64,000 bases of DNA from Bacteroidota bacterium (GTDB taxonomy: Bacteria > Bacteroidota > Bacteroidia > Chitinophagales > Chitinophagaceae): assembly GCA_023428755.1 (NCBI GenBank), contig JAEYWX010000001.1:310001-374000 (forward strand), in the 5' to 3' direction. The translations under genes and the position numbers were made by a program. The notes beneath the pieces were generated by a model. That model saw only the letters and a list, made by a program, of their open reading frames with translations, did no database searches and was not told the origin of the DNA. Positions 33,063 to 41,284 of the stretch are shown here, piece after piece (the stretch's first letter is position 1; each line of letters opens with the position of its first letter).

Positions 33063-34168
33063 AGCTGAATTACTCGTTTTTCATTGTTGCTTTTGAAAGC
33101 TGCTTCAATAATGCGGATCACATCTGTTCCCTGTTCAGCTGTTACCGGCAAAGGCGCATTGTTTCGAATAGCCTGGTAAATACCTTCGTAATAACCTGTA
33201 TAGTTTCCTTTTTGTGAGGGAATTTTTTCATGTATAATTTTCCCATCTACTTCTGTATGCAACAACCCGTTTTCACTTTCCGGTTCAATACCATACGCTT
33301 CATCTGTAGGCAACATGTGCGCCTGCAGTTGAGCTTCCTGCATATCAGTCTTTGGTTTGATGAATGAACCTTTGCTGCCATGTATAATATAGCCGGGCAA
33401 TGCTTCACGTACCTGGTAACTTCCTTTAATGCGCACTCTCGTTGAAGGATAATACAACAGCACTTCAAAATAATCATCCACCTGCGATACAGGTCGCATG
33501 ATGGCGATGTCGGCAAACACAGCGGTTGGTTTTCCAAACAGCTGCAATGCCTGATCGATAAGGTGTGAGCCCAAATCATACAACGCACCGGTGCCTTTCA
33601 TCGCTATTTCTTTATGCGACTTGGGACTCACCTCTTGCTTATACCTGTCGAAATGAAATTCAGCTTCAACAATATTGCCCAGGAGTTTTTGATCAAGAAC
33701 GGATTTGATGGTTTTATAATCGCTGTCGTATCTGCGGTTTTGAAACACCGAGAGTTTTACATTTTTTTCCTTTGCGATAGCGATCAATTCTTCTGCTTCA
33801 CTTACTTCAACCGTAAATGGTTTTTCGCACACCACATGTTTGCCGGCCAGCAACGCTTTTTTTGCATACTCGTAATGTGTGATGTTGGGTGTGTTTACCA
33901 CCACTAACTCCACATTTTCATCAGCCAGCATTTCTTCCAGTGTGCGGAACGTTTTCACCGATGGATATTTTTCCTGCGCCAGGTTTTTTGTACGCTCCCA
34001 CACGCCATAAAAAGTAAAACCGGGATGTGTGCTGATGAATGGTGCATGAAACACCCAGCCACTCATGCCGAAAGAACAGATTGCTGTATTGATGCCCCCA
34101 TCCCCTAAAGGGGTGTTGCCAACGTTGCTAATTTGTGGGGAATAAAAAACAGAGTTTTTATTTTTCAT
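33059..34168 (-). CDS. Gfo/Idh/MocA oxidoreductase with a repeat-derived N-terminal extension
   Basis: Protein of 369 aa, apparently cytoplasmic. The family body starts at about residue 27 (INTAICSFGMSGWVFHAPF), with the EKP motif VCEKPFTVEVSEAEELI, SVFQNRRYDSDYKTIK and DLGSHLIDQALQLFG. The first 26 residues (ending SNVGNTPLGDGG) are encoded across a GC-rich palindrome (34102-34113), so the native start has been displaced. The only ATG in frame is at 34168, which overlaps the esterase stop as TAATG, so translation through the repeat is likely. It resembles YhhX/inositol-dehydrogenase-like enzymes with no known substrate. It is in an operon with GH43 (ATGA overlap). Confidence 0.87.
   Translation of the reverse strand: MKNKNSVFYSPQISNVGNTPLGDGGINTAICSFGMSGWVFHAPFISTHPGFTFYGVWERTKNLAQEKYPSVKTFRTLEEMLADENVELVVVNTPNITHYEYAKKALLAGKHVVCEKPFTVEVSEAEELIAIAKEKNVKLSVFQNRRYDSDYKTIKSVLDQKLLGNIVEAEFHFDRYKQEVSPKSHKEIAMKGTGALYDLGSHLIDQALQLFGKPTAVFADIAIMRPVSQVDDYFEVLLYYPSTRVRIKGSYQVREALPGYIIHGSKGSFIKPKTDMQEAQLQAHMLPTDEAYGIEPESENGLLHTEVDGKIIHEKIPSQKGNYTGYYEGIYQAIRNNAPLPVTAEQGTDVIRIIEAAFKSNNEKRVIQL
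34094..34121 (+). repeat. Interspersed GC-rich palindrome, copy 4, inside a gene start
   Basis: gcccccatCCCCTaaAGGGGtgttgccaa. The core CCCCTAAAGGGG is at 34102-34113. It is in frame in the N-terminal region of the oxidoreductase at 33059-34168 and encodes GNTPLGDGGI on the minus strand. Confidence 0.65.
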
Positions 34169-35064
34169 TATAATCCATTTATCCAGTTTCTCAATCGCTC
34201 CATCCAGTTATCAGTTGTTGTTTTATTATACATGCCAAAACCATGTCCACCTTTTGGATAGAGATGCATTTCAACTGGCACTTTGTATTTGATACATGAC
34301 TGATAATAACGGATACTGTTCTCAACAGGTACCGCAGCATCATCGCCCGCATGTACTAAAAAAGAAGGAGGTGTTTTTGCTGTTACCTGCAATTCGTTTG
34401 AATACAATTTTATTTGTTCTGTTGATGCAGTTGCACCAACTAAATTGTTTCTGGATCCTTTGTGTGTAATGGTACTATCAAAGCTGATGACTGGATAAAT
34501 TAAGATTGCAAAATCCGGACGAACAGAAGTTGTATCGTTGTTTGTTGCATCTGCATTACTGCTGAAATGTGTTGCAGCGGTTGAAGCTAAATGCCCGCCT
34601 GCTGAAAAACCCATGATGCCGATCTTATCTTTTTTCAATCCCCATTCGGATGCTTTACTGCGTACCAGGCGAATGGCCTGTTGTGCATCCATCAACGGTG
34701 CAATGCTGCGATCGATATTCGTTGTATCATCGGGCAATCTGTATTTTAACACAAATGCAGTGATGCCCCACTTGTTCATTTCTTCTGCCACACGTGTTCC
34801 TTCTTTATCAAATGCCAGAATAGCATAACCACCACCGGGACAAATAATCACCGACATGCCATTGGGGTTAGCCGGTTTGTAAACAGTAAGTGTTGGCACA
34901 CTCACTTTTGAAATGCGGGTTACGTTATTCCCTGTTACCGAACTTTCTTTGTTGGGAGCAGGTTTTGAATTGGGAACAGTGCCATTATACAATGGCATTT
35001 CAGTTTGTGCCAGCAATACTATCGAAAGAAACATTGCTGCTATTGTAAAACCAATTTTTTTCAT
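34168..35064 (-). CDS. Secreted alpha/beta hydrolase, probable sugar-acyl esterase
   Basis: Protein of 298 aa with a Sec signal (IGFTIAAMFLSIVLLAQ). An esterase of the acetylxylan/BD-FAE-like group: oxyanion motif CPGGGYAILAF (near residue 75), nucleophile in IGIMGFSAGGHLAS (Ser about 150), the acid in FLVHAGDDAAVP, and the His in PKGGHGFGMYN. It probably removes acetyl or feruloyl groups from xylan or pectin in the periplasm. Its stop overlaps the following oxidoreductase ATG (TAATG). A 96-bp gap separates it from the fucose dehydrogenase gene upstream, so the two could be in one long transcript. Confidence 0.85.
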   Translation of the reverse strand: MKKIGFTIAAMFLSIVLLAQTEMPLYNGTVPNSKPAPNKESSVTGNNVTRISKVSVPTLTVYKPANPNGMSVIICPGGGYAILAFDKEGTRVAEEMNKWGITAFVLKYRLPDDTTNIDRSIAPLMDAQQAIRLVRSKASEWGLKKDKIGIMGFSAGGHLASTAATHFSSNADATNNDTTSVRPDFAILIYPVISFDSTITHKGSRNNLVGATASTEQIKLYSNELQVTAKTPPSFLVHAGDDAAVPVENSIRYYQSCIKYKVPVEMHLYPKGGHGFGMYNKTTTDNWMERLRNWINGL

Positions 35065-35160
35065 GTTGTCTGTTCAGTAAAGTTGTAACAAAATCAAAAA
35101 AAGCATTCAAACTATTCAGACGGTAAGAATGAAGTAAGCGTTGCTGCCATTTAAAAAAGA

Positions 35161-35949
35161 TCAGGCATTTGCCAATGCCCGGTCGAGATGCACATAACCA
35201 CCATCCACATATATCAGCTGACCGGTTGTATGACTCGACCGTGCCGATAATAAAAACGCAACTGCATTTGCAATTTCTTCCGCAGTGGTCATTCTATTCT
35301 CCAATGGAATTTTTGACTCGATCTCTTTTAATTTTTCCTGCGGGTTGGGCAAGGTTTCGATCCAGCGTGCATACAACGGCGTAAAACATTCTGCTACTAC
35401 CACTGCATTTACACGAATACCATACTTCAATAATTCAACCGCCCATTCTCTTGTTAATGCATTACGGCCGCCATTACTGGCTGCATAAGCAGAAGTGTTA
35501 CCTTGTCCGGTATCCGCCGTTTTGGATGTAATGTTTACAATCGCACCTTTTGTTTTCTTCAACTCAGGTAATGCATGATGTGCCAGTAAATAATAATGGA
35601 TGAGATTTTTATGCAGTGATGCAATGAATGCTTCATAGTTACCACTTTCCAATCCCACACCATCGTTTACACCTGCATTATTCACCAGTCCGTCAATGCG
35701 ATTGAATTGTTTGATGATTGTATCAACTGCATGTTTGCATTCATCAGGATTTGTAAGTTCAGCTTTTACCTGGAAACACTTGCCTCCGGCTGCTTCAACT
35801 GCTTTTACTGTTACAAGATTGTCTTCTTCACTCCGTCCAATGATCACAGGAATTGCTCCCTCTGCGGCAAGTACTTTTACAATGCCTTCACCAATTCCTT
35901 TGGCACCACCCGACACAATGATCACTTTGTTATTCAATTGCAGATCCAT
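35161..35949 (-). CDS. Probable L-fucose dehydrogenase (SDR), catalytic Lys replaced by Asn
   Basis: Protein of 262 aa. It resembles the L-fucose 1-dehydrogenases of non-phosphorylating pathways: MDLQLNNKVIIVSGGAKGIG, LVNNAGVNDGVGLES, SLHKNLIHYYLLAHH, NITSKTADTGQGNTSAYAAS, LTREWAVELLKYGIRVNAV and TTGQLIYVDGGYVHLDRAL. It would oxidise L-fucose (or an epimer such as L-galactose or D-arabinose) to the lactone. In the catalytic motif the usual YxxxK reads YAASN, confirmed at base level (tat gca gcc agt aat). This may be a subfamily trait or may reduce activity. It is the last of six genes that start with fucP, and it is 19 bases after the lactonase gene. Confidence 0.8.
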   Translation of the reverse strand: MDLQLNNKVIIVSGGAKGIGEGIVKVLAAEGAIPVIIGRSEEDNLVTVKAVEAAGGKCFQVKAELTNPDECKHAVDTIIKQFNRIDGLVNNAGVNDGVGLESGNYEAFIASLHKNLIHYYLLAHHALPELKKTKGAIVNITSKTADTGQGNTSAYAASNGGRNALTREWAVELLKYGIRVNAVVVAECFTPLYARWIETLPNPQEKLKEIESKIPLENRMTTAEEIANAVAFLLSARSSHTTGQLIYVDGGYVHLDRALANA

Positions 35950-35968
35950 AATGTTGTTATTTCAAATT

Positions 35969-36790
35969 CTATAAATGATAAAAGCGAACAGCGTTATCGC
36001 CAAACACTTTTGCTTTATCGGTTTCGCTAAAGCCCGACATATAATTTTCAACTAACGTTTTCCACTTTGCATAACCACCAGCCACTAATACTACCGGCCA
36101 GTCACTTCCAAATAATAAACGATCAACACCAAATGCCTCAAACACTACATCGAGATAAGGAGTAATATCAGCTTCTGTCCATTCGTTCCACTTGGCTTCC
36201 GTTAACAGGCCCGACAGTTTGCAATGCACATTCGGCGCTTTTGCAATTTCCTGCATCTGTTTTTTCCAATCCTGTATTTGCTGATTGGCAATGGCCGGTT
36301 TCGCACAATGATCAATTACAAATGGCTGATCGGGAAACTTCGATACAAATTCAATAGCTGGTTGCAGTTGATGATGATAGATCAGTATATCGTAGGTGTA
36401 GCCAAATGCTTGTAATGCTTTAATGCCCCGTTGAAAGTTGGGTCGTAATAAAAAATCGTTTGGCTCGCCTTGCACTACATGCCGCCATCCTTTGATGATG
36501 GGATATTGTGAAAAATGTTGGAGCCGTTCTTCAATGTTTTCATGTTGCAGGTCGATCCAGCCAACAACTCCTTTAATGAATGGATTTTTGTTTGCCAGAT
36601 CAACTAAAAACATTGTCTCTTCTTCCGATTGACTGGCCTGTACGGCCACACATGCATCAATCTTATTTTCAGCAAGTGTATCAGCAATTGTTTGCGGCAG
36701 ATAGTTCTGTTGCAACACAGGCATACTTTCCATCCAGCTATCACGCTGTTGATCGTACTCCCAAAAATGTACATGTGTATCAACCCGCAT
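35969..36790 (-). CDS. Amidohydrolase-family sugar lactonase (L-fuconolactonase type)
   Basis: Protein of 273 aa from ATG 36790 (MRVDTHVHFWEYD, the usual start); the frame runs on to 36829, which would give a longer overlap. It belongs to the cog3618 amidohydrolases that open L-fucono- or L-rhamnono-lactone. Metal and catalytic sites: DTHVHFW (HxH), GVVGWIDLQ, GWRHVVQGEP, FVIDHCAKP and LLFGSDWPV (Asp). It should act in the cytoplasm directly after the fucose dehydrogenase. It overlaps the diketo-acid hydrolase gene by 11 bases, which argues for tight co-expression. Confidence 0.88.
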   Translation of the reverse strand: MRVDTHVHFWEYDQQRDSWMESMPVLQQNYLPQTIADTLAENKIDACVAVQASQSEEETMFLVDLANKNPFIKGVVGWIDLQHENIEERLQHFSQYPIIKGWRHVVQGEPNDFLLRPNFQRGIKALQAFGYTYDILIYHHQLQPAIEFVSKFPDQPFVIDHCAKPAIANQQIQDWKKQMQEIAKAPNVHCKLSGLLTEAKWNEWTEADITPYLDVVFEAFGVDRLLFGSDWPVVLVAGGYAKWKTLVENYMSGFSETDKAKVFGDNAVRFYHL

Positions 36791-37634
36791 ATGCCACGCA
36801 TGTTTGTTTTGATTCACCCAATCCATCAATACCCAGTTCCATTACATCGCCCGGTTTTAAATACACTGGTGGATTGAATCCTAACCCAACACCAGCCGGT
36901 GTGCCGGTTGAAATAATATCGCCGGGCAACAAGGTCATAAACTGACTGACATAAGCAACAACAAACGGCACATTGAAAATGAGATTGGCCGTTGTGCCGT
37001 TCTGCATCTGCTTGCCATTTACTTTCAACCACAATTTTAGATTATCTACATCAGCAATTTCATCTTTTGTAACAAACCATGGACCCAATGGCGCAAACGT
37101 ATCACAACCTTTTCCTTTATCCCAGGTGCCACCTCTTTCCAATTGAAAAGCACGTTCGCTGATATCGTTATGCAAACAATAACCGGCTACATAGTCCATT
37201 GCATCGGCTTCACTCACATAACTTGCTTTTTTGCCAATGATCACTGCCAGCTCTACTTCCCAATCCGTCTTCTCTGAATTTTTAGGAATCACTACTTCAT
37301 CAAACGGTCCGCAGATGGCCGTTGTAGCTTTCATAAAAATCACCGGCTCAGTTGGTGGCGTTGCATTGGTTTCTTTTGCATGATCGGCATAATTCAATCC
37401 AATGCAAATAATTTTCGACGGACGGGCAACGGGTGCACCTAAGCGTACATCAGTTGCCACTTTTGGTAACGCAATTTTATTCTGTTCAATAATTGCTGAA
37501 AGATTTGCAACACCATCGGTAGCAAAAAACGTTTCATCATAATCTTTTACAAAGCCGGAAACATCAAAGTATTCCTGGTTAATACAAACGCCGGGCTTTT
37601 CGTTGCCGGCTTCACCAAAGCGAATCAGTTTCAT
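36780..37634 (-). CDS. Fumarylacetoacetate-hydrolase-family protein, probable 2,4-diketo-3-deoxy-L-fuconate hydrolase
   Basis: Protein of 284 aa from ATG 37634 (MKLIRFGEAGNEKPGVCI); the 12 extra codons up to 37670 (MASPKGGGREGV) come from a repeat palindrome and are unlikely to be native. FAH fold: PSKIICIGLNYADHAKE, FMKATTAICGP, TDWEVELAVIIGKKA (metal-binding Glu pair), LHNDISERAFQ, GCDTFAPLGPW, and LLPGDIISTGTPAGVG. In the fucose pathway this enzyme splits the diketo acid into pyruvate and L-lactate. Its place between the second dehydrogenase and the lactonase fits that role. Confidence 0.85.
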   Translation of the reverse strand: MKLIRFGEAGNEKPGVCINQEYFDVSGFVKDYDETFFATDGVANLSAIIEQNKIALPKVATDVRLGAPVARPSKIICIGLNYADHAKETNATPPTEPVIFMKATTAICGPFDEVVIPKNSEKTDWEVELAVIIGKKASYVSEADAMDYVAGYCLHNDISERAFQLERGGTWDKGKGCDTFAPLGPWFVTKDEIADVDNLKLWLKVNGKQMQNGTTANLIFNVPFVVAYVSQFMTLLPGDIISTGTPAGVGLGFNPPVYLKPGDVMELGIDGLGESKQTCVAYAG

Positions 37635-37635
37635 A

Positions 37636-37670
37636 ACCCCCTCCCGACCTCCCCCTTTTGGGGAGGCCAT
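37636..37670 (+). repeat. Interspersed GC-rich palindrome, copy 5
   Basis: aaCCCCCTCCCGACCTCCCCctttt-GGGGAGGccat. CCTCCCC at 37648-37654 pairs with GGGGAGG at 37660-37666. It lies directly before the start codon of the FAH-family gene, in the 112-bp gap after the dehydrogenase gene. Confidence 0.75.
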
Positions 37671-37745
37671 CCTGGCACAGCCCCATCAGCGGTAAGATCA
37701 TTTTATTTTTATAGTTAATAATACATTACACAATTAAGCAGTACA

Positions 37746-38519
37746 TCAATTATTCAGTTTAATAAATCCACCATCGATCGGGTAATCACATCCGGTGATG
37801 AAGGATGCTTCGTCGCTGCAGAGATACAATGCCAGGTGAGCAATTTCATCAGGTTCACCCATGCGACCGATTGGTTGACTCTTTGATAACTTCTCAAACA
37901 TCTCTTTCTCTTTCCCCGGATAATTTTTATTGAGGAATCCATCAACAAATGGCGTATGCACTCTTGCAGGCGAAATACAGTTACAACGAATTCCTGCGTT
38001 GAGATAATCTTTTGCAGTAGACAAGGTCATAGCTACAACCGCTCCCTTTGTCATGGAGTAAGCAAACCGGTCAGGAATACCAACTGAAGAAGCAACGGAA
38101 GCCATGTTCAAAATACAACCGCCCTTCGCTTTCATGTGTGGGATGGCTGCCTGCATACAGTTGTACACACCTTTTACATTTACATTGAACAAACGTGTAA
38201 AGTCCTGCTCGGAAGTGGATTCGATATTGCCTACATGTGCAACACCGGCATTGTTGAACAGAATATCAATTTTTCCATTCGCCACTGCAATGGTATCGAT
38301 GATGGTTTTTACTTCCTGTTGATTGCTCACATCAACTTTTACAGCAGCACAGTTGCCACCATCGGCTGTAATTTCATTTACTGTTTCCAGTGCCGACGTT
38401 TCATCAAAGTCAAGAATATACACAGCAGCTCCCTGCCTTGCAAACAGTTTGGCTGTTGCTTTTCCAATACCACTGCCGGCACCGGTAATAATTGCGATCT
38501 TATTGTTTAAACTAAACAT
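37746..38519 (-). CDS. SDR dehydrogenase, probable 2-keto-3-deoxy-L-fuconate dehydrogenase
   Basis: Protein of 257 aa from ATG 38519 (MFSLNNKIAIITGAGSGIG); the frame extends 12 codons more but would overlap the mutarotase gene. Classical SDR: TGAGSGIGKATAKLFARQGA, NNAGVAHVG, the Ser in NMASVASSVG, the complete YSMTKGAVV catalytic motif, and PIDGGFIKLNN at the C-terminus. By position (mutarotase before, diketo-acid hydrolase after) it should oxidise 2-keto-3-deoxy-L-fuconate to the 2,4-diketo acid. The L-rhamnose version of the pathway uses a homologous enzyme, so the sugar is not certain. Confidence 0.83.
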   Translation of the reverse strand: MFSLNNKIAIITGAGSGIGKATAKLFARQGAAVYILDFDETSALETVNEITADGGNCAAVKVDVSNQQEVKTIIDTIAVANGKIDILFNNAGVAHVGNIESTSEQDFTRLFNVNVKGVYNCMQAAIPHMKAKGGCILNMASVASSVGIPDRFAYSMTKGAVVAMTLSTAKDYLNAGIRCNCISPARVHTPFVDGFLNKNYPGKEKEMFEKLSKSQPIGRMGEPDEIAHLALYLCSDEASFITGCDYPIDGGFIKLNN

Positions 38520-38521
38520 TG

Positions 38522-38851
38522 TTACATTGAAAATATATTGTTCATTAATCTCCATTTCTCACCGGGCTTACTGCCGGGTAATGCCTGCTGATACTTCCAC
38601 ATCAGTGTTTCCCATTCCTGCACTTTTTCATTGGCAGCATCAGCTGCGGCTTTGCTTTCAAATGAAAACTTTTCATTTACTTCCATGATCATAAATAAAC
38701 GATTACCTGTTCGGTAAATATCCATATGCTCAATCCCCGACGCTTTGATACTTTGCAAAATTTCAGGCCATACCTGTTGATGATACGCTTCGTATTCAGC
38801 AATCAATGCTGCATCATCTTTTAAATCCAGTGCCAGACAATATCTTTTCAT
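38522..38851 (-). CDS. L-fucose/L-rhamnose mutarotase (RhaM-like)
   Basis: Protein of 109 aa, full length for the family. It speeds up interconversion of sugar anomers in the cytoplasm. Recognisable segments: CLALDLKDDAALIAEYEAYH (catalytic-site His), QQVWPEILQSIKASGIEHM, YRTGNRLFMIMEVNEKFSF and VQEWETLMWKYQQALP. Two bases separate it from fucP and two from the next dehydrogenase. RhaM-family members include real L-fucose mutarotases in non-phosphorylating fucose clusters, which fits the neighbours. Confidence 0.88.
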   Translation of the reverse strand: MKRYCLALDLKDDAALIAEYEAYHQQVWPEILQSIKASGIEHMDIYRTGNRLFMIMEVNEKFSFESKAAADAANEKVQEWETLMWKYQQALPGSKPGEKWRLMNNIFSM

Positions 38852-38853
38852 CG

Positions 38854-40128
38854 TTAATGTGCAGTTGATGTGTGATCAGTAAACAGATTTCTGAAACGAT
38901 AAGCAAACAAACCGATCACTGCAAAACAAACTATCGGAACAATGTATGCCAACTGAATATTTCCACCTGTTGCGTCTGATATTTGTCCCATGAACAATGG
39001 AAAAATAGCTCCACCTACAATTGACATTACGATAAAAGAGGAAGCGATTTTTGTTTCTTCACCCAAGTTGGAAATGCCCATGGCGAAAATGGTGGGGAAC
39101 ATGATGGACATAAAAAACGGAACGGCCATCAATGCGTAAATGGCTGCATCGCCTTTGGCAAATACAGCAACGCTCAGCAACAGCATATTAATCACTGCAT
39201 AAATACCCAGCAGTTTTGCCGGCTTTATGTAACGCATTAAAAACGTTCCTGAAAAACGACCGATCATAAAACCTACCATTGCAACACTTCCCCAGAGAAA
39301 GGCTGCTCTTTTTTCGGGCATATCTTCTGCGAAGCGGGCGAAGCGTATAAAAAAACTACCAACACAGGTTTGTGCACCTACATAAAATAACTGTGCAACA
39401 ACGGCCCATTTCAAATGTGCATGCCGGAATACATTGAACGAAAATTTTGAACTCTTCGCATCATTCCCATTTTCCTCTTTTATTTCCGGAAGCTTGGTTA
39501 CAAAGAACAATGCCAGCAGGATCATTACAATCGCACCAATAACGAGGTACGGAATTTTTACCGTTGCTGCTTCACCATCGAGATAGCTGGCAAGTGTTGC
39601 AGCATCCATTTGTTGCAATTCCTCTTTTGTATGTTCTACGCCTGATAAAATAATTTGTCCGCCAATAATTGGAGCAACAAATGCACCAACGCCATTAAAT
39701 GATTGTGCAAAGTTCAATCGCTGTGCGGCTGTTTTTGCATCGCCCAACTTAGCGATATATGGATTAGCAACTGTTTCTAAAAATGTAGCACCTGCTGCAC
39801 TGATAAATAAGGCAACAAGAAAAAACGAATAATCACGAACATTTGCCGACGGAATAAATAGCAATGCTCCAATTCCATATAGAAGCAACCCAAACATAAT
39901 TCCTTTTTTATAACCGTATTTATGCATGAACCATCCTGCCGGTAATGCAATGGAAAAATAACCGAGGTACACGGCTGTATCAACAAACGCAGATTGTGTA
40001 TCGGTTAACTGACAGGCTTTTTTTAAATGCGGAATTAAAATGGGGTTGATATTGTGCAGAAAAGCCCACAGAAAAAACAAACTGGTTACTAAAATAAAGG
40101 GAAAGAGATATTGATTACGTTGACTCAT
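38854..40128 (-). CDS. fucP: L-fucose:proton symporter, MFS (FucP-like)
   Basis: Protein of 424 aa with about 12 membrane segments. The first helix, FFLWAFLHNINPILIPHLKK, and KYGYKKGIMFGLLLYGIGAL are typical of FucP; also FLETVANPYIAKLG (the Glu of the proton/sugar site) and FSGTFLMRYIKP. It should import L-fucose at the inner membrane. First gene of the six-gene fucose operon, preceded by a LacI-type AAACGTTT core about 65 bases upstream. FucP-family carriers can also take other sugars (glucose/galactose), but the operon favours a 6-deoxy sugar. Confidence 0.9.
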   Translation of the reverse strand: MSQRNQYLFPFILVTSLFFLWAFLHNINPILIPHLKKACQLTDTQSAFVDTAVYLGYFSIALPAGWFMHKYGYKKGIMFGLLLYGIGALLFIPSANVRDYSFFLVALFISAAGATFLETVANPYIAKLGDAKTAAQRLNFAQSFNGVGAFVAPIIGGQIILSGVEHTKEELQQMDAATLASYLDGEAATVKIPYLVIGAIVMILLALFFVTKLPEIKEENGNDAKSSKFSFNVFRHAHLKWAVVAQLFYVGAQTCVGSFFIRFARFAEDMPEKRAAFLWGSVAMVGFMIGRFSGTFLMRYIKPAKLLGIYAVINMLLLSVAVFAKGDAAIYALMAVPFFMSIMFPTIFAMGISNLGEETKIASSFIVMSIVGGAIFPLFMGQISDATGGNIQLAYIVPIVCFAVIGLFAYRFRNLFTDHTSTAH

Positions 40129-40192
40129 ATGGAAAGTTGATCGTTCGAAAGGTCAAGATATTAATTCGCAGGCAAAGTATGCATTCTTTTCA

Positions 40193-40208
40193 TGCAAACG
40201 TTTTCGCA
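40193..40208. promoter_or_regulatory. LacI-type operator core before fucP
   Basis: TGCAAACGTTTTCGCA contains the 8-bp palindrome AAACGTTT (40196-40203) with a CG centre. It lies about 65 bases before the fucP start, in the 167-bp gap after a pectinesterase gene. An inverted repeat TGCAT...ATGCA (40180-40196) overlaps it. The TGCAA half resembles the xyl-leader sites more than the lacI-susC site. Confidence 0.4.
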
Positions 40209-40295
40209 AATAAATAAGAATTAAAGTTGCTGATTACCGTTCGTATCAATTATTCACTATTTCGAAGGCCATACAAATCCCTTGTTGTTATTTTG

Positions 40296-41276
40296 CTAAA
40301 ACCATTTTGATTCCTGCTCCACAAGTGAATTGCAGTTGGAGAAAATATTTTCCAGTGTGTATTCTTTTGCTTCTTTATCCGTTAACTGTTTACTCCAGGC
40401 CACACGTTTTGAAGTAGAAGCTCCTTCGCCACTGCATTTGTATTCAACATAACGAACGGTTGTTTCGTTTGCAGGATTGCCCCAGTTATTCCATCCTTCC
40501 GGTGCAATTTGTTTGGGTAGTTCACAACGAATAAATGCAGTGTGTGCATACGAACGCCATGGCCGGCCTAACAATAATTTTGTAACAGTGGAATCGGCTA
40601 TAATCTTACAATCAAGAAATACATATCCAAACTTTTTTCCTTTTGTGGTACTGGCAGCGGTGATATAAGAATTTGATTTTGCACGAATGGTACAATGTTG
40701 AAACACGGCTGTTGAGGGACCAAAAATAAAATCGGTTGTGCCTTCGATATAACAATCAACAAATAACTGGCGGGCATTTTCACCTGCTGCAAAAATGGTA
40801 TCCTGGTTGCCTAGAAATTTACAATTTTTGAAAACGGCTTTATCTGCATCTACATACAACGCCAATGCCTGCCCTACCGGACCGGCACTATTCGTAAACG
40901 TAATATTCTCTGCATGAAAACGATTACCTGAAATTTTTGCAGTATACGAAGTAAAAGTGGTATGCTTTCCTCTTCCTGAATAATCGTTGAAGCTGATGAT
41001 GGTTTTCTCCACACTTTCGCCAATAAAAGTTACATCGGTATTGGTGGCTGGCAATTCGATCTTTTCGTTGTACACACCATTTTTAATATAGAGTGTAATG
41101 GTAGCTAACGGATACACACGCATGGCATCAATGGCATCCTGTATGTATTTGAATTCACCAGTCCCATCTTTCGCTACTGTAAATACGTATTTGTATTGTT
41201 GGGGGTTGGAAGTCTGCGCTGTCACTTCACATGTACCAACCAATATCAATAGAACCAGGAATTGTATCTTTTTCAT
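40296..41276 (-). CDS. Pectin methylesterase (CE8), canonical
   Basis: Protein of 326 aa with a Sec signal (IQFLVLLILVGTCEVTAQ). It removes methyl groups from homogalacturonan, exposing it to the PL1 lyases. All five CE8 motifs are intact: GVYNEKIEL, QALALYVD, NQDTIFAAG, TDFIFGPSTA (second Asp) and LLLGRPWRSYA (Arg). Last gene of the susC-led series, 8 bases after the esterase gene and followed by the fucP operon. No lipobox or sorting tail, so it is periplasmic or released. Confidence 0.93.
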   Translation of the reverse strand: MKKIQFLVLLILVGTCEVTAQTSNPQQYKYVFTVAKDGTGEFKYIQDAIDAMRVYPLATITLYIKNGVYNEKIELPATNTDVTFIGESVEKTIISFNDYSGRGKHTTFTSYTAKISGNRFHAENITFTNSAGPVGQALALYVDADKAVFKNCKFLGNQDTIFAAGENARQLFVDCYIEGTTDFIFGPSTAVFQHCTIRAKSNSYITAASTTKGKKFGYVFLDCKIIADSTVTKLLLGRPWRSYAHTAFIRCELPKQIAPEGWNNWGNPANETTVRYVEYKCSGEGASTSKRVAWSKQLTDKEAKEYTLENIFSNCNSLVEQESKWF

Positions 41277-41284
41277 CTTAACCT

